Below are positions 1-12,065 of a stretch of DNA of 64,000 nt, one piece after another. The notes below the pieces were generated by a model. The model was given only the letters and a program-made list of their open reading frames with translations, searched no databases and was not told the DNA's origin. Source of the stretch: Streptomyces griseus (lineage in GTDB: Bacteria > Actinomycetota > Actinomycetes > Nanopelagicales > Nanopelagicaceae); contig CAMCYO010000003.1 in assembly GCA_945884695.1 (NCBI GenBank), forward strand, positions 62,001 through 126,000, read 5' to 3'. Position 1 is the stretch's first letter; each line of letters starts with the position of its first letter. The position numbers and the translations under genes are program-made.

Positions 1-400
1 TGCACTCATCAATAAAATTCTGCTTCACGGCAAGCGTTCAACTGCTGAAGCAATTGTTTATAATGCACTTGAAGGATGTCGCTCAAAGACGCAGGTTGAT
101 CCAATCATCACCCTTAAGCGCGCGCTAGATAACATCAAACCAACTGTTGAAGTTCGTTCACGTCGCGTTGGTGGAGCTACTTATCAGGTACCAGTAGAAG
201 TTAAAGCTGGACGCTCAACAACTCTTGCTCTTCGCTGGTTAGTTGATTTCTCACGCGCACGTCGCGAAAAGTCAATGGCAGAGCGTTTAACTAATGAATT
301 AATTGATGCCAGCAATGGTCTTGGCGCAGCTGTTAAGCGTCGCGAAGACACTCACAAGATGGCAGAGGCCAACAAGGCTTTTGCTCACTATCGCTGGTAA
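1..400 (+). CDS. rpsG: 30S ribosomal protein S7 (partial, 5' end missing)
   Basis: The open frame enters from the left edge (first full codon at base 2) and stops with TAA at 398-400, giving 132 residues. Bacterial S7 is about 156 residues, so roughly 24 N-terminal residues lie outside the window. The visible part carries S7 hallmarks: the segment [17 protein letters not shown] near the new N-terminus, the [16 protein letters not shown] strand region, and the C-terminal [15 protein letters not shown] helix. S7 binds the 3' major domain of 16S rRNA and nucleates the 30S head. It lies 50 nt before fusA, the usual str-operon order. Confidence 0.97.
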   Translation, partial: ALINKILLHGKRSTAEAIVYNALEGCRSKTQVDPIITLKRALDNIKPTVEVRSRRVGGATYQVPVEVKAGRSTTLALRWLVDFSRARREKSMAERLTNELIDASNGLGAAVKRREDTHKMAEANKAFAHYRW

Positions 401-450
401 TTACCGAAACTAATCCGAGACTTTTACAAGAAACTATTAGAGGAGAATAA

Positions 451-2553
451 GTGGCCACGGATACTGCAATCGACTTAGCCAAGGTTCGCAATATTGGAAT
501 CATGGCCCATATCGATGCGGGCAAAACCACAACCACTGAGCGCATTCTTTTCTACACCGGTATCAACTATAAAATCGGTGAAGTTCACGAAGGCGCAGCA
601 ACAATGGACTGGATGGAGCAAGAGCAAGAGCGCGGTATCACCATTACCTCTGCTGCTACTACTTGTATGTGGCACGACCACCTCATCAACATTATTGATA
701 CACCAGGTCACGTTGACTTTACTGTCGAGGTAGAGCGTTCGTTGCGCGTACTTGACGGAGCAGTTGCAGTATTTGATGGCGTTGCAGGTGTGGAGCCACA
801 ATCTGAAACTGTATGGCGTCAGGCAGACCGCTATAGCGTTCCACGTATTTGTTTTGTAAATAAGCTAGACCGCACAGGTGCAAATTTTGATATGTGCGTC
901 GGAATGATTGTTTCTCGACTTAACGCAAAGCCACTCGTTCTCCAAGTTCCAATCGGAAACGAATCAGACTTTTTGGGTGTTGTTGATTTGATTGCCATGA
1001 AAGCACTTGTTTGGCCAGGAGAAACTAAGAAGGGTGAGGATTACCTCATCGAAGAAATTCCAGCAGCGCTGGCAGAAAAATGTAAACAAGCACGCCACAC
1101 ACTTATCGAAGCTTTATCTGATGCTGATGATCAAGTGATGGAAAAATACTTAGATGGCGCCGAGCTAAGCGATCAAGAGATCATCGACGGAATCCGTCGC
1201 GCAACTCTTGCTGCAAAGGCTGTTCCAGTGCTTTGCGGATCAGCTTTTAAAAACAAAGGTGTACAACCAATGTTGGACGCAGTAACTCGCTACCTGCCAA
1301 GCCCACTGGATGTAGAGGCCATCATTGGTCACAGTATGGCTGATTCTGAATTAGAAGTTATTCGCCATCCAGATAACAAAGAACCATTCGCAGCCCTTGC
1401 ATTTAAAATCATGTCAGATCCACATCTTGGAAAGCTTCACTTTATTCGTATTTATTCAGGTGTACTCAATACAGGTTCTGCAGTTCTTAACTCTTCCAAA
1501 GATCGCAAAGAGCGCATCGGCAAGATTTATCAGATGCACGCTAATAAGCGAGAAGAACGCGATAGCGCAGGAGCTGGAATGATTGTTGCTGTTATGGGTC
1601 TCAAGGACACCACAACGGGTGAAACTTTGTGCGATGTTGATAAGACAGTAATTTTAGAATCAATGGATTTCCCAGCTCCAGTTATTTCGGTTGCAATTGA
1701 GCCAAAGACTAAGAGCGATCAAGAAAAACTTGGCGTTGCTATTCAGCGTCTTTCTGAAGAAGATCCAACATTCCACGTCAAGACCGATGAAGAAACCGGT
1801 CAGACAATTATCGCTGGTATGGGTGAGCTTCACCTTGAAATTCTTGTAGACCGTATGCGTCGCGAATTTAACGTTGAAGCTAACGTCGGTAAGCCACAAG
1901 TTGCATACCGCGAAACACTTCGTAAGAACGTTGATCGCTATGACTACACACATAAGAAGCAAACTGGTGGTTCTGGACAGTTTGCAAAGATCCAAATTGC
2001 TATTGAACCGCTTCCAACAGGTACAGAAGGCGGATACGAATTCGTTAACAAAGTCACCGGTGGACGTATTCCTCGCGAATACATCCCTTCAGTCGATGCT
2101 GGTTGTAAAGAGGCAATGCAGACAGGTCCTCTTGCTGGTTATCCACTCACCGATGTGCGTGTAACTCTTCTTGATGGCGCCTACCACGACGTTGACTCGT
2201 CGGAGTTGGCCTTCAAGATTGCTGGTATTGCAGCGTTTAAGGAAGCAGCAAAACTTGCTGGTCCTGCGATTCTCGAACCAGTGATGGCAGTTGAAGTCAT
2301 TACCCCTGAAGATTTCATGGGCGATGTCATCGGCGATATCAATAGTCGTCGTGGCCAAATTCAGGCCATGGACGAGCGGTCAGGTGCCCGCATTGTTAGG
2401 GCGCTCGTTCCGTTGTCAGAGATGTTCGGCTATGTCGGAGATCTTCGCTCCAGAACGCAAGGTCGCGCGAGTTACAGCATGCAGTTCGATTCGTATGCAG
2501 AAGTTCCTGCAAACGTAGCGAAGGAGATCATCGCCAAAGCTCGCGGCGAATAG
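451..2553 (+). CDS. fusA: Translation elongation factor G
   Basis: EF-G is the ribosomal translocase GTPase; 700 residues is the normal length. The G domain shows AHIDAGKTT (19-27), DTPGH (83-87) and NKLD (137-140), followed by the domain II-V regions, including GGSGQFAKI and [11 protein letters not shown] in domain IV. The start is GTG, with AGGAGA at 441-446 ending 4 nt before it. It sits between rpsG and tuf, as in the classical str operon, and no terminator is seen between the three genes. Nothing is unusual in the protein. Confidence 0.98.
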   Translation: MATDTAIDLAKVRNIGIMAHIDAGKTTTTERILFYTGINYKIGEVHEGAATMDWMEQEQERGITITSAATTCMWHDHLINIIDTPGHVDFTVEVERSLRVLDGAVAVFDGVAGVEPQSETVWRQADRYSVPRICFVNKLDRTGANFDMCVGMIVSRLNAKPLVLQVPIGNESDFLGVVDLIAMKALVWPGETKKGEDYLIEEIPAALAEKCKQARHTLIEALSDADDQVMEKYLDGAELSDQEIIDGIRRATLAAKAVPVLCGSAFKNKGVQPMLDAVTRYLPSPLDVEAIIGHSMADSELEVIRHPDNKEPFAALAFKIMSDPHLGKLHFIRIYSGVLNTGSAVLNSSKDRKERIGKIYQMHANKREERDSAGAGMIVAVMGLKDTTTGETLCDVDKTVILESMDFPAPVISVAIEPKTKSDQEKLGVAIQRLSEEDPTFHVKTDEETGQTIIAGMGELHLEILVDRMRREFNVEANVGKPQVAYRETLRKNVDRYDYTHKKQTGGSGQFAKIQIAIEPLPTGTEGGYEFVNKVTGGRIPREYIPSVDAGCKEAMQTGPLAGYPLTDVRVTLLDGAYHDVDSSELAFKIAGIAAFKEAAKLAGPAILEPVMAVEVITPEDFMGDVIGDINSRRGQIQAMDERSGARIVRALVPLSEMFGYVGDLRSRTQGRASYSMQFDSYAEVPANVAKEIIAKARGE

Positions 2554-2628
2554 TCCCAACGATCCACCACAACAAAATAAAAAACCCTAACTAAAAGCAC
2601 TCACACAAAGGAAAGACGAGGACCAAAA

Positions 2629-3822
<1,194 letters not shown>

Positions 3823-3835
3823 TTGTTGAGTTGGG

Positions 3836-3862
3836 CCCGGCGGTATTAAAACCGCCGGGTTT
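3836..3862 (+). terminator. Hairpin after tuf (probable str-operon terminator)
   Basis: CCCGGCGGT (3836-3844) pairs perfectly with ACCGCCGGG (3851-3859) around a 6-nt loop, followed by only three T. It starts 14 nt after the tuf stop. The stem is strong but the U-tract is weak, so termination may be partial. Confidence 0.75.
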
Positions 3863-3884
3863 AACACACCAAGAGTTCTACAAG

Positions 3885-3913
3885 TTCAAAAAACTTTAAG
3901 CAAGGCCTAGAAA
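3885..3913 (+). promoter_or_regulatory. Candidate promoter of the S10 operon
   Basis: TTCAAA (3885-3890) and TAGAAA (3908-3913) are 17 nt apart, between the tuf hairpin and rpsJ. The -35 match is poor. The call rests mostly on position, because a new promoter is expected after the terminator. Confidence 0.3.
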
Positions 3914-3939
3914 TAGGAAACGAAGACGAGGAGATCACA

Positions 3940-4248
3940 ATGGCGGGACAGAAGATCCGCATTCGGCTCAAGGCATATGACCATGAGGTGATTGACACTT
4001 CGGCGAAGAAAATCGTCGAAACTGTTGAGCGCACTGGTGCAACTGTCGCTGGGCCTGTTCCGCTACCTACAGAGAAGAACACGTACTGCGTGATCCGCTC
4101 TCCTCACAAATATAAAGACAGCCGCGAGCATTTCGAGATGCGCACACATAAGCGCCTCATCGACATCATTGATCCAACCCCTAAGACGGTTGATTCATTG
4201 ATGCGCCTGGATCTCCCAGCCGGCGTTGACATTGAAATTAAGTTGTAA
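3940..4248 (+). CDS. rpsJ: 30S ribosomal protein S10
   Basis: A 102-residue protein with the S10 fold: it begins [19 protein letters not shown], contains GPVPLPT and the loop [18 protein letters not shown], and ends [13 protein letters not shown]10 is part of the 30S head and is also the NusE transcription antitermination factor. It has an ATG start with GACGAGGAG upstream (about 3927-3933). It is the first gene of the S10 operon, with rplC 16 nt downstream. Confidence 0.98.
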   Translation: MAGQKIRIRLKAYDHEVIDTSAKKIVETVERTGATVAGPVPLPTEKNTYCVIRSPHKYKDSREHFEMRTHKRLIDIIDPTPKTVDSLMRLDLPAGVDIEIKL

Positions 4249-4264
4249 GGGATCGGGATAAAAA

Positions 4265-4981
4265 ATGACAAATACCGGTTCAAAAACCACACAATCGCAG
4301 GGCTCTGCTATCAAGGGAATCTTGGGCAAGAAGCTCGGAATGACACAAGTATTTGATGCTAATAACAAGATGGTTCCTGTAACCGTTGTTGAAGCCGGAC
4401 CTTGTGTTGTTACCCAAGTGCGCACTCCTGAGGTCGATGGCTATTCAGCCGTTCAAATCGCATTCGGTGCGATTGACCCAAAGAAAATTTCTAAACCACT
4501 TGCTGGTCACTATGCAAAAGCTGGAGTGACTCCACGTCGCTCCGTTGCTGAACTTCGCACAACTAATGCCTCTTCTTACACAGTAGGACAAGAACTTGGT
4601 GCAAATGTTTTCCAAGCGGGCGAAATGGTTGATGCAACAGGAACAAGCACTGGTAAAGGTACTGCTGGTGTAATGAAGCGTCACGGCTTCGGTGGTATCG
4701 GTGCATCTCACGGTGTAGACCGCAAGCACCGTATGCCAGGTTCTATCGGTGCATGTTCAACACCAGGTCGTGTATTTAGCGGAATGCGCATGGCAGGACA
4801 TATGGGAGCAGAGCGCATTACTACGCAAAATCTCCTTGTTCACTCCGTTGATGCCGAGAAGAACTTATTGCTCATTAAGGGCTCAATTCCAGGTCCTGAT
4901 GGCCAACTTGTTTTTATCCGTTCAGCTGCAAAGAAAGCAATCTTTGAAGTTGTTAGCCAAGCAGAAAAGGTTGGTGCATAA
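4265..4981 (+). CDS. rplC: 50S ribosomal protein L3
   Basis: L3 binds near the 3' end of 23S rRNA and is an early assembly protein. The 238 residues include [14 protein letters not shown] and the long [17 protein letters not shown]-type extension that reaches the peptidyl-transferase centre. Compared with typical L3 there are about 17 extra Ser/Thr/Gln-rich N-terminal residues before IKGILGKK. The ATG at 4265 follows GGGATCGGGA. A GTG or other start closer to the core was not evident, so I keep this start. rplD begins 2 nt after the stop. Confidence 0.96.
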   Translation: MTNTGSKTTQSQGSAIKGILGKKLGMTQVFDANNKMVPVTVVEAGPCVVTQVRTPEVDGYSAVQIAFGAIDPKKISKPLAGHYAKAGVTPRRSVAELRTTNASSYTVGQELGANVFQAGEMVDATGTSTGKGTAGVMKRHGFGGIGASHGVDRKHRMPGSIGACSTPGRVFSGMRMAGHMGAERITTQNLLVHSVDAEKNLLLIKGSIPGPDGQLVFIRSAAKKAIFEVVSQAEKVGA

Positions 4982-4983
4982 CC

Positions 4984-5661
4984 ATGGCCCTTACTGTTGA
5001 AATCAAGAACGCAGAAGGAAAGAAAGTTGGCAGCGTTGATTTGCCAGCAGAAATCTTTGATGCGCAAACAAATATTCCATTGATTCACCAAGTTGTTACA
5101 GCCCAACTTGCTGCTGCTCGCCAAGGTACACAGAAATCTAAAAACCGTGGTGAAGTAAGTGGTGGTGGAAAGAAGCCGTTCAAGCAAAAGGGAACAGGTA
5201 ATGCCCGTCAGGGATCCAGCCGTTCTCCAAACCAGATTGGTGGAGGTACTGCTCACGCAGTTCGTCCTCGTCAATATGGACAACGCACACCTAAGAAGAT
5301 GATTGCTGCAGCTCTCCGTGGAGTTCTCTCCGACCGTCAGCGCAACGACCGTATTCATGTGCTTGATTCAGTTTCTACATCTGCTTCAACAAAGGCGGCC
5401 CTTGCTGCAGTTCGTCAATTTAGCGATCGCAAGAACTTATTAGTGATCGTTTCACGCAACGAGGATTTAGCATGGCGTTCACTTCGTAATGCCGATGACC
5501 TACATCTTTTGGTTCCAGATCAATTAAATGCCTATGACATCCTAAAAAGCGATGACATGGTTTTCTCTGAATCTGCGATCAAAGATTTCCTTGCAGGTCC
5601 TGCAAAGGGCAAAAGCGCAACAGCTGTTGCTCGTGAGAGTGAAGTAGAGGTATCAGCATGA
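4984..5661 (+). CDS. rplD: 50S ribosomal protein L4
   Basis: L4 lines the peptide exit tunnel. The 225-residue protein shows the tunnel loop with [20 protein letters not shown] and [13 protein letters not shown], then the globular C-terminal domain ([24 protein letters not shown]). A short extra tail after the family core (about residues 205-225) is Ala/Glu/Lys-rich. It overlaps rplW by 4 nt (ATGA), so the two are probably translationally coupled. Confidence 0.97.
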   Translation: MALTVEIKNAEGKKVGSVDLPAEIFDAQTNIPLIHQVVTAQLAAARQGTQKSKNRGEVSGGGKKPFKQKGTGNARQGSSRSPNQIGGGTAHAVRPRQYGQRTPKKMIAAALRGVLSDRQRNDRIHVLDSVSTSASTKAALAAVRQFSDRKNLLVIVSRNEDLAWRSLRNADDLHLLVPDQLNAYDILKSDDMVFSESAIKDFLAGPAKGKSATAVARESEVEVSA

Positions 5662-5948
5662 GCGACCGCGATATTTTGCTAGCACCCGTAGTTTCTGAAA
5701 AGTCATACGGTCTGCTTGATCAGAATAAGTACACATTCTTAGTGGCAACAGATGCCAATAAGACTCAGATCAAGATTGCGGTTGAAAAAGTGTTCGGTGT
5801 TAAAGTAATTAGCGTTAACACAATGAACCGTCAAGGAAAGAACAAACGCACACGTTTTGGTGACGGAAAGCGCAAAGACACTAAGCGAGCAATTGTGCAA
5901 GTAGCAGCTGGCGACCGCATCGATCTCTTTGGAGGCCCAGTCTCCTAG
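5658..5948 (+). CDS. rplW: 50S ribosomal protein L23
   Basis: 96 residues; L23 sits at the tunnel exit, where trigger factor and SRP dock. Recognisable segments are [12 protein letters not shown] at the N-terminus, [27 protein letters not shown], and the basic extension [21 protein letters not shown]. The ATG overlaps the rplD stop by 4 nt. rplB follows after 32 nt. Confidence 0.97.
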   Translation: MSDRDILLAPVVSEKSYGLLDQNKYTFLVATDANKTQIKIAVEKVFGVKVISVNTMNRQGKNKRTRFGDGKRKDTKRAIVQVAAGDRIDLFGGPVS

Positions 5949-5980
5949 CGGAGACCGGGACTACAGGAACAGGACAGATC

Positions 5981-6814
5981 ATGGCCCTTCGTAAATTAAA
6001 GCCAACGACCCCAGGTCAACGTGGTGCAAGCGTTCCAGATTTTGCTGAACTCACACGTACAACACCTGAGAAGTCACTTGTGCGTCCAATTCACTCAAAG
6101 GGTGGACGTAACGCATCAGGTCGCATCACTGTTCGCCATCAAGGTGGAGGACACAAGCGCGCATATCGCCTCATTGATTTCGTTCGCAACGATAAAGATG
6201 GTGTACCTGCAAAAGTTGCTCACATTGAATACGACCCAAACCGCACAGCACGTATTGCTCTTTTGCATTATGCAGATGGAGAAAAGCGTTACATCATCGC
6301 TCCAAATAAATTAGAGCAAGGTGACACTGTCGAAAATGGTCCAAAGGCTGACATTAAGCCTGGCAATAACTTGCCACTTCGTAATATTCCCGTAGGTACA
6401 GTCGTGCACGCAATTGAACTTCGCCCAGGTGGCGGAGCAAAGATTGCTCGCTCTGCTGGTGCCAGCGTTCAACTTGTTGCAAAAGAAGGCGCAATGGCGC
6501 AACTTCGTATGCCATCAGGTGAAATTCGCAACGTAGATGTTCGTTGCCGTGCAACTGTTGGTGAAGTCGGTAACGCCGAGCAATCCAACATTAACTACGG
6601 TAAAGCTGGACGTATGCGTTGGAAGGGTCGTCGCCCAACGGTTCGTGGTGTAGTTATGAACCCAGTAGATCACCCACATGGTGGTGGCGAAGGAAAAACT
6701 TCCGGTGGTCGCCACCCAGTTACACCGTGGGGTCAGCCAGAAGGTCGTACTCGTAAGAAAAAAGCGAGCGATTCACTCATTGTCCGTCGTCGTAAATCGA
6801 ATAAGAATCGATAG
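5981..6814 (+). CDS. rplB: 50S ribosomal protein L2
   Basis: 277 residues, the standard length. L2 supports subunit association and peptidyl-transferase folding. The highly conserved C-terminal block [20 protein letters not shown] is present, including the functionally important His, and the basic tail [17 protein letters not shown] ends the protein. The ATG follows CAGGAACAGGA. rpsS follows after 9 nt. Confidence 0.98.
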   Translation: MALRKLKPTTPGQRGASVPDFAELTRTTPEKSLVRPIHSKGGRNASGRITVRHQGGGHKRAYRLIDFVRNDKDGVPAKVAHIEYDPNRTARIALLHYADGEKRYIIAPNKLEQGDTVENGPKADIKPGNNLPLRNIPVGTVVHAIELRPGGGAKIARSAGASVQLVAKEGAMAQLRMPSGEIRNVDVRCRATVGEVGNAEQSNINYGKAGRMRWKGRRPTVRGVVMNPVDHPHGGGEGKTSGGRHPVTPWGQPEGRTRKKKASDSLIVRRRKSNKNR

Positions 6815-6823
6815 GGAGCCCTC

Positions 6824-7105
6824 ATGCCACGTAGTTTAAAGAAGGGTCCATTTGTGGACGGCCATCTACTGAAGAAAGTAGATGACCAGAATGCAAAGAA
6901 CACCAAGAACGTGATCAAGACATGGTCTCGTCGGTCGATGATTACTCCTGCAATGATCGGTCACACCATTGCGGTGCATGACGGTCGCAAGCACATTCCT
7001 GTTTTTATTACCGATGCAATGATCGGTCACAAACTTGGTGAGTTCTCACCAACACGTACCTTCAAGGGCCACGTCAAAGATGATCGGAGAGCTACTCGTG
7101 TCTGA
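6824..7105 (+). CDS. rpsS: 30S ribosomal protein S19
   Basis: 93 residues with the canonical start [19 protein letters not shown] and the C-terminal block [17 protein letters not shown]19 lies in the 30S head near the A-site finger and binds S13. ATG start with AGGGAGCC upstream. Its last 8 bases overlap the start of rplV. Confidence 0.98.
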   Translation: MPRSLKKGPFVDGHLLKKVDDQNAKNTKNVIKTWSRRSMITPAMIGHTIAVHDGRKHIPVFITDAMIGHKLGEFSPTRTFKGHVKDDRRATRV

Positions 7106-7487
7106 TATTAAAGCTCCAGGTTCTGAGGCATTAGTGGCTCGCGCAGTTTTGCGCGATATCCGCCATACACCACAGAAAGCGCGCCGAGTCGTTGACTTAA
7201 TCCGTGGTTCACGTGTTGATCAAGCGTTGGCTGTTTTGAAGTTTGCACCACAAGCTGCAGGTCAAGATGTTTACAACCTGCTTGCCTCAGCTGTTGCAAA
7301 TGCAAAGCAGAAAAATCCTGCAATCCGCGATGAATCTGAACTGTGGGTAATCGAAGCTCTCGTTGACGAAGGTGTCACGATGAAGCGCTTCCGCCCACGT
7401 GCGCAAGGTCGCGGTTTCCGAATTCTTAAGCGAAGCAGTCACATCACTGTTGTCGTTTCAGATACCAAGAAGGGAGCGACCAAATAA
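7098..7487 (+). CDS. rplV: 50S ribosomal protein L22
   Basis: The frame is open further upstream, but the true start is the GTG at 7098: it gives [22 protein letters not shown], has GGAGAG at 7086-7091 at good spacing, and removes a non-homologous 21-residue extension. The 129-residue product matches L22: [23 protein letters not shown], and the tunnel-lining hairpin [25 protein letters not shown]. It overlaps rpsS by 8 nt (GTGTCTGA) and rpsC by 1 nt (TAATG). Confidence 0.95.
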   Translation: MSDIKAPGSEALVARAVLRDIRHTPQKARRVVDLIRGSRVDQALAVLKFAPQAAGQDVYNLLASAVANAKQKNPAIRDESELWVIEALVDEGVTMKRFRPRAQGRGFRILKRSSHITVVVSDTKKGATK

Positions 7488-8311
7488 TGGGTCAAAAAGT
7501 AAACCCCTACGGCTTCCGACTTGGTATCACTACGGAGTTTAAATCACGTTGGTATGCCGACAAGTTGTATAAGGACTATGTCAAAGAAGATGTTCTTATT
7601 CGTCGCATGATGCAAAAAGGCATGGAGCGCGCAGGCGTTTCCAAGATTGAAATTGAGCGCACTCGTGATCGCGTTCGTATCGACCTTCACACCGCACGTC
7701 CGGGCATTGTTATCGGTCGTCGTGGAATGGAAGCTGACAAGCTTCGCATTGAATTAGAAAAACTTACTGGCAAGCAAGTTCAATTGAACATTCTTGAAGT
7801 AAAGAATCCAGAAATTGATGCTCAACTTGTTGCGCAAGGAATTGCAGAACAACTTGCAGCTCGTGTGTCATTCCGTCGCGCAATGCGTAAGGGAATGCAG
7901 ACTGCTTTGAAAGCTGGCGCAAAGGGCATTCGTGTTCAGTGCGGTGGACGTCTTGGTGGAGCTGAAATGTCACGTTCTGAGTTCTACCGCGAGGGTCGTG
8001 TTCCACTACATACCTTGCGTGCAGATATCGATTATGGTTTCTACGAAGCACATACAACATTTGGTCGTCTTGGTGTGAAGGTGTGGATTTACAAGGGTGA
8101 AGTAATTCAGTCTCGTGCAGAGCGCGAAGCAGCAGCACTTGCCGCAGCCCGTGCTCCTAAGAAAGATCAAACACGTCGTGCACCACGTGCGCCTCGCGGT
8201 GAAGTTACAACTTCATCGGTTGAATCTCGTGCAAACAGTGCAACTGCAGTTGTTGAAGCACCCGTCGAAACTCTTACTCCTCCAGTAGTTACCGAAGGAG
8301 GCGAGGCATAA
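7487..8311 (+). CDS. rpsC: 30S ribosomal protein S3
   Basis: S3 forms the mRNA entry site. The 274 residues include [13 protein letters not shown] at the N-terminus, a KH domain with the GRRG loop (77-80) and the C-terminal domain with [10 protein letters not shown]. About 60 further residues form a low-complexity Arg/Ala/Pro then Thr/Val/Glu tail, a length variation common in Actinobacteria. The ATG overlaps the rplV stop by one base; rplP starts immediately after the TAA. Confidence 0.97.
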   Translation: MGQKVNPYGFRLGITTEFKSRWYADKLYKDYVKEDVLIRRMMQKGMERAGVSKIEIERTRDRVRIDLHTARPGIVIGRRGMEADKLRIELEKLTGKQVQLNILEVKNPEIDAQLVAQGIAEQLAARVSFRRAMRKGMQTALKAGAKGIRVQCGGRLGGAEMSRSEFYREGRVPLHTLRADIDYGFYEAHTTFGRLGVKVWIYKGEVIQSRAEREAAALAAARAPKKDQTRRAPRAPRGEVTTSSVESRANSATAVVEAPVETLTPPVVTEGGEA

Positions 8312-8725
8312 ATGTTGATTCCACGTCGCGTTAAGCACCGCAAACAACACCACCCATCTCGTAGTGGTGCATCAAAGGGCGGAACTGCAGTTTCCTTCGG
8401 AGACTTTGGTATCCAAGCACTTGAGCCTGCTTACGTAACAAACCGTCAAATTGAAGCAGCGCGTATTGCAATGACGCGTTACATCAAACGTGGTGGAAAG
8501 GTATGGATCAATATTTATCCAGACCGTCCATTAACTAAGAAGCCCGCTGAAACACGCATGGGTTCTGGTAAAGGTTCACCTGAATGGTGGATCGCAAATG
8601 TGAAGCCAGGTCGCGTAATGTTCGAAATTTCGGGCGTTACAGAAGCAATTGCTAATGAAGCGATGCGCCTTGCTATTCACAAATTGCCAATGAAGTGTCG
8701 AGTCGTGAAACGTGAGGAGGCGTAA
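8312..8725 (+). CDS. rplP: 50S ribosomal protein L16
   Basis: 137 residues, standard length. It begins [19 protein letters not shown] and includes the conserved RVWIRIFPD-like segment ([25 protein letters not shown]) that contacts the A-site tRNA. The ATG directly follows the rpsC TAA, with CCGAAGGAGGCGAGG upstream as ribosome-binding site. It overlaps rpmC by 1 nt. Confidence 0.98.
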   Translation: MLIPRRVKHRKQHHPSRSGASKGGTAVSFGDFGIQALEPAYVTNRQIEAARIAMTRYIKRGGKVWINIYPDRPLTKKPAETRMGSGKGSPEWWIANVKPGRVMFEISGVTEAIANEAMRLAIHKLPMKCRVVKREEA

Positions 8726-8940
8726 TGGCTACTAAGACCAATGAGGAGCTTCGCGCGCTATCGCCTGAAGAGATTGCCGAAAAGCTACGCGAATCAAAGG
8801 AAGAACTTTTCAACCTTCGATTCCAAGCAGCTACCGGTCAACTTGAAAGCCACGGTCGCCTTGGCGCAGTTCGTAAAGAGATTGCTCGTCTTTACACAAT
8901 CATTCGCGAACGTGAATTAGGAATCGGAGGCGCAGCATGA
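8725..8940 (+). CDS. rpmC: 50S ribosomal protein L29
   Basis: 71 residues of two helices typical of L29: [39 protein letters not shown], then [17 protein letters not shown]29 lies beside L23 at the tunnel exit. The ATG overlaps rplP by 1 nt (TAATG) and its stop overlaps rpsQ by 4 nt (ATGA). Confidence 0.97.
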   Translation: MATKTNEELRALSPEEIAEKLRESKEELFNLRFQAATGQLESHGRLGAVRKEIARLYTIIRERELGIGGAA

Positions 8941-9221
8941 CCTCGAATAATTCTTCAGCGACTAACGAAGAACGCGGTTTCCGCAAGACCCGCGAAGGAA
9001 TCGTTGTTAGCGACAAGATGGATAAGACTGTAACTGTTGAAGTTATGGATCGTGTGAAGCACGGTTTGTATAGCAAAGTTATGTCTCGTTCACGCAAATT
9101 GAAAGCCCACGATGAGCTCAATGCTGCAGGCGTCGGCGATCGCGTAATGATCATGGAAACTCGACCACTATCGGCAACTAAGCGTTGGCGTGTAGTTGAG
9201 ATCCTCGAGAAGGCTAAGTAA
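8937..9221 (+). CDS. rpsQ: 30S ribosomal protein S17
   Basis: 94 residues. After a Ser/Asn-rich start the S17 OB-fold appears: [62 protein letters not shown]17 is a primary 16S rRNA binder. The GGAGGCGC of the rpmC end serves as ribosome-binding site; the start overlaps rpmC by 4 nt. Confidence 0.97.
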   Translation: MTSNNSSATNEERGFRKTREGIVVSDKMDKTVTVEVMDRVKHGLYSKVMSRSRKLKAHDELNAAGVGDRVMIMETRPLSATKRWRVVEILEKAK

Positions 9222-9240
9222 AGGACCTGGTGGATAAGAG

Positions 9241-9609
9241 ATGATTCAACAAGAATCGCGCCTACGCGTGGCCGATAACACGGGAGCTAAAGAGCTCTTG
9301 TGTATTCGCGTTCTCGGTGGCTCCAAACGTCGCTATGCCGGTATCGGAGACATCATCGTATGTTCAGTCAAGGATGCAATTCCTGGCGGACAAGTAAAGA
9401 AAGGTGAAGTCGTTAAGGCTGTCATCGTTCGTACAGTTAAGGAACGTCGTCGTCCAGATGGTTCCTATATTAAATTTGATGAAAATGCCGCAGTCATCTT
9501 GAAAGCAGATGGCGAACCCCGTGGCACTCGTATCTTCGGACCTGTTGCTCGCGAACTACGCGATAAGCGTTTTATGAAGATCATCTCGCTCGCACCGGAG
9601 GTTTTATAA
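9241..9609 (+). CDS. rplN: 50S ribosomal protein L14
   Basis: 122 residues, exactly the usual length: [39 protein letters not shown] through [22 protein letters not shown]14 forms an intersubunit bridge and is the RsfS docking site. A 19-nt gap with AAAGGACCTGG precedes the ATG. Confidence 0.98.
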   Translation: MIQQESRLRVADNTGAKELLCIRVLGGSKRRYAGIGDIIVCSVKDAIPGGQVKKGEVVKAVIVRTVKERRRPDGSYIKFDENAAVILKADGEPRGTRIFGPVARELRDKRFMKIISLAPEVL

Positions 9610-9611
9610 CA

Positions 9612-9923
9612 ATGGCGAAAATTAAGAAGGGCGATACCGTTTTGGTAATCGCCGGAAAAGATAAAGGCATCACTGGCAAAGTGCTCGACCTTGATTCCAA
9701 TCGCATCCTTGTTGAAGGTGTTAACCGCGTAAAGCGTCACACTGCAGAATCAACCGGCGATCGTGGAGCCAAAGTTGGTGGCATCTTGACCATTGAAGCA
9801 TCGATTGCAATTTCTAACGTCATGATCGTTGATGAAGATGGTAAGGCAACTCGCCTTGGCGCTCGCAAAGATGAAAATGGCAAGAATGTTCGCATCTCGC
9901 GTCGCACCGGAAAGGACATCTAA
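9612..9923 (+). CDS. rplX: 50S ribosomal protein L24
   Basis: 103 residues with the KOW motif ([23 protein letters not shown]) and the RVKRHTAES segment of L24, an assembly initiator that binds the 5' domain of 23S rRNA. The ATG lies 2 nt after the rplN stop, with GGAGG at 9597-9601 inside the end of rplN. It overlaps rplE by 1 nt. Confidence 0.98.
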   Translation: MAKIKKGDTVLVIAGKDKGITGKVLDLDSNRILVEGVNRVKRHTAESTGDRGAKVGGILTIEASIAISNVMIVDEDGKATRLGARKDENGKNVRISRRTGKDI

Positions 9924-10480
9924 TGTCTACTGGCCAACTTGTACGTCTCAAAGGTCGCTACCGTAGCGAGATTGCTCCTGCACTCAAGTCTCAATTTGGG
10001 TACAAGAACGTCATGCAGATTCCAACGTTGACAAAGATTGTCGTCAACATGGGTGTCGGTGAAGCTGCTCGCGATGCCAAGTTAATTGAGGGTGCTATTC
10101 GCGACTTAACAACAATTACTGGGCAAAAGCCACAGGTAACTAAGTCACGCAAATCAATCGCACAATTTAAATTACGCGAAAACATGCCAATTGGCGCACA
10201 TGTAACACTTCGCGGAGATCGCATGTGGGAATTTGCTGATCGCCTACTTTCTATCGCGCTTCCTCGTATCCGCGACTTCCGCGGCCTTTCACCCAAGCAA
10301 TTTGATGGCAAGGGCAATTACACCTTTGGTCTCACCGAACAAGTTGTGTTCCCTGAGATCGAACAAGACAAGATTGATCGTCCGCGCGGTATGGATATCA
10401 CTTTTGTTACAACTGCTACCAACGATGACGAAGGTCGCGCACTGCTTAAAGCGCTCGGCTTTCCATTCAAGGAGAACTAA
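9923..10480 (+). CDS. rplE: 50S ribosomal protein L5
   Basis: 185 residues. Key segments are [44 protein letters not shown] and [25 protein letters not shown]5 carries 5S rRNA into the central protuberance. Its ATG and stop each overlap the neighbouring gene by a single base (TAATG). Confidence 0.98.
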   Translation: MSTGQLVRLKGRYRSEIAPALKSQFGYKNVMQIPTLTKIVVNMGVGEAARDAKLIEGAIRDLTTITGQKPQVTKSRKSIAQFKLRENMPIGAHVTLRGDRMWEFADRLLSIALPRIRDFRGLSPKQFDGKGNYTFGLTEQVVFPEIEQDKIDRPRGMDITFVTTATNDDEGRALLKALGFPFKEN

Positions 10481-10665
10481 TGGCTAAGACATCGCTCAAA
10501 GTAAAAGCTGCCCGTAAGCCAAAGTTCAAGGTTCGCGGTTATACACGTTGTCAGCGTTGCGGTCGTCCGCATGCTGTCTACCAAAAATTTGGAATTTGTC
10601 GCATCTGCTTCCGAGAGATGGCACATGCTGGCGAACTTCCTGGCATCACGAAAGCATCCTGGTAA
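10480..10665 (+). CDS. rpsN: 30S ribosomal protein S14, zinc-binding (type Z)
   Basis: 61 residues with a complete zinc ribbon: C24-x2-C27 and C40-x2-C43. This is the short zinc-type S14 (RpsN type Z), rather than the ~100-residue zinc-free form that many Actinobacteria keep for zinc starvation. It sits inside the spc operon between rplE and rpsH and starts on TAATG. A 73-nt gap follows, the longest inside the spc genes. Confidence 0.97.
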   Translation: MAKTSLKVKAARKPKFKVRGYTRCQRCGRPHAVYQKFGICRICFREMAHAGELPGITKASW

Positions 10666-10738
10666 TTAACCCAACAACTACGAAACAGGTCCAGACACCT
10701 CGTCTAGAAACCGGTTCGAGAAAGGCCACAGGCCAAGC

Positions 10739-11143
10739 ATGACAATGACAGATCCGATCGCAGATATGTTGACACGTCTGCGTAACGCGAACTCTGCCTA
10801 TCACGATTCGGTAGCAATGCCATCGTCGTCGGTAAAAACGCGTATCGCAGTAATCCTTCAACAGGAGGGCTTCATCGCTGGACATCGCGTTGATGCAAAT
10901 CCAAATGGTGTTGGTAAGACACTTGTTCTAGATCTTAAGTTCGGTCCGAACCGTGAGCGTTCGATTGCTGGACTTCGTCGTGTTAGTAAGCCAGGACTTC
11001 GCGTCTACGCAAAGTCAACGGCTCTGCCAAAAGTTCTTGGCGGATTGGGCGTTGCCATCATCTCCACTTCATCTGGCTTGCTTACTGATAAGCAAGCCAA
11101 CAAACAGGGCGTAGGCGGAGAAGTTCTCGCCTATGTGTGGTAA
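10739..11143 (+). CDS. rpsH: 30S ribosomal protein S8
   Basis: 134 residues starting [23 protein letters not shown] and ending [25 protein letters not shown], typical S8. S8 organises the central domain of 16S rRNA and in several bacteria represses the spc mRNA. The ATG follows GAGAAAGG. A second in-frame ATG lies two codons later. Confidence 0.98.
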   Translation: MTMTDPIADMLTRLRNANSAYHDSVAMPSSSVKTRIAVILQQEGFIAGHRVDANPNGVGKTLVLDLKFGPNRERSIAGLRRVSKPGLRVYAKSTALPKVLGGLGVAIISTSSGLLTDKQANKQGVGGEVLAYVW

Positions 11144-11148
11144 TTGAT

Positions 11149-11688
11149 ATGTCACGTATCGGTCGTATGCCAATTACCCTGCCAAAGGGAGTAGAAGTTT
11201 CCATCACTGGGCAAGAAGTAGCAGTGAAAGGACCTAAGGGTTCGCTCTCACGTGTTATTGCTGAGCCAATTCATGTTTCACAAAATGAAGGCGTAGTAAC
11301 AATTGTTCGTCCAGATGACGAGCGTCTAAGCCGTTCACTTCATGGCCTTTCTCGCACACTCATTGCCAACATGGTCGAAGGTGTGACTACTGGTTATAGC
11401 AAGACCATTGAAATTGTTGGTGTTGGTTATCGTGTTGCAGAAAAGGGTAAAGACCTTGAATTCGCACTTGGCTATAGCCACTCCATTCTTTTCCCAGCTC
11501 CTGCCGGGATTTCCTTCAAAGTGGAGTCGCCAACTAAATTCGCAATTTCTGGAATTGATAAGCAACTCGTAGGTGAAGTTGCTGCCAAAATCAAAAAGCT
11601 TCGCAAAGCCGATCCTTACAAGGGCAAGGGTTTGCGTTTGGAAGGCGAAGTTGTTCGCCGCAAGCAAGGAAAGACGGGTAAGAAGTAA
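11149..11688 (+). CDS. rplF: 50S ribosomal protein L6
   Basis: I choose the ATG at 11149, which gives the family-standard [17 protein letters not shown] start (179 residues). An in-frame GTG at 11137, overlapping the rpsH end, would add four residues without homology. Diagnostic segments are [33 protein letters not shown] and [26 protein letters not shown]6 sits at the base of the L7/L12 stalk. It overlaps rplR by 1 nt. Confidence 0.96.
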   Translation: MSRIGRMPITLPKGVEVSITGQEVAVKGPKGSLSRVIAEPIHVSQNEGVVTIVRPDDERLSRSLHGLSRTLIANMVEGVTTGYSKTIEIVGVGYRVAEKGKDLEFALGYSHSILFPAPAGISFKVESPTKFAISGIDKQLVGEVAAKIKKLRKADPYKGKGLRLEGEVVRRKQGKTGKK

Positions 11689-12065
11689 TGGCAATCGGTG
11701 TAAAGGTCCGTAAAGGCTCGGCAACAAATGCCCGCGCTCGTCGTCATTTCCGCGTTCGCAAGAAGGTCTCCGGAACTTCTGCGCGTCCTCGCTTAGTCGT
11801 CTCACGTTCTACGCGTCATCTTTTCGTACAAGTAATTGATGATTCACAGAGTCGCACAGTTGTTTCTGCATCAACAATGGAAGCTGACCTTCGAGTCGCC
11901 ACTGGCGATAAGAGTGCGAAAGCTCGCCAAGTTGGAGTTCTTATTGCGCAACGCGCAAAAGCTGCAGGAATTTCCGCAGTTGTATTTGATCGTGCCGGCA
12001 ATAAGTACCACGGTCGCATTGCAGCGCTTGCTGATAGTGCGCGGGAGAACGGATTGGAGTTCTAA
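11688..12065 (+). CDS. rplR: 50S ribosomal protein L18
   Basis: 125 residues: basic N-terminus ([24 protein letters not shown]), then [14 protein letters not shown] and the C-terminal [29 protein letters not shown]18 binds 5S rRNA. Both junctions are single-base TAATG overlaps with rplF and rpsE. Confidence 0.98.
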   Translation: MAIGVKVRKGSATNARARRHFRVRKKVSGTSARPRLVVSRSTRHLFVQVIDDSQSRTVVSASTMEADLRVATGDKSAKARQVGVLIAQRAKAAGISAVVFDRAGNKYHGRIAALADSARENGLEF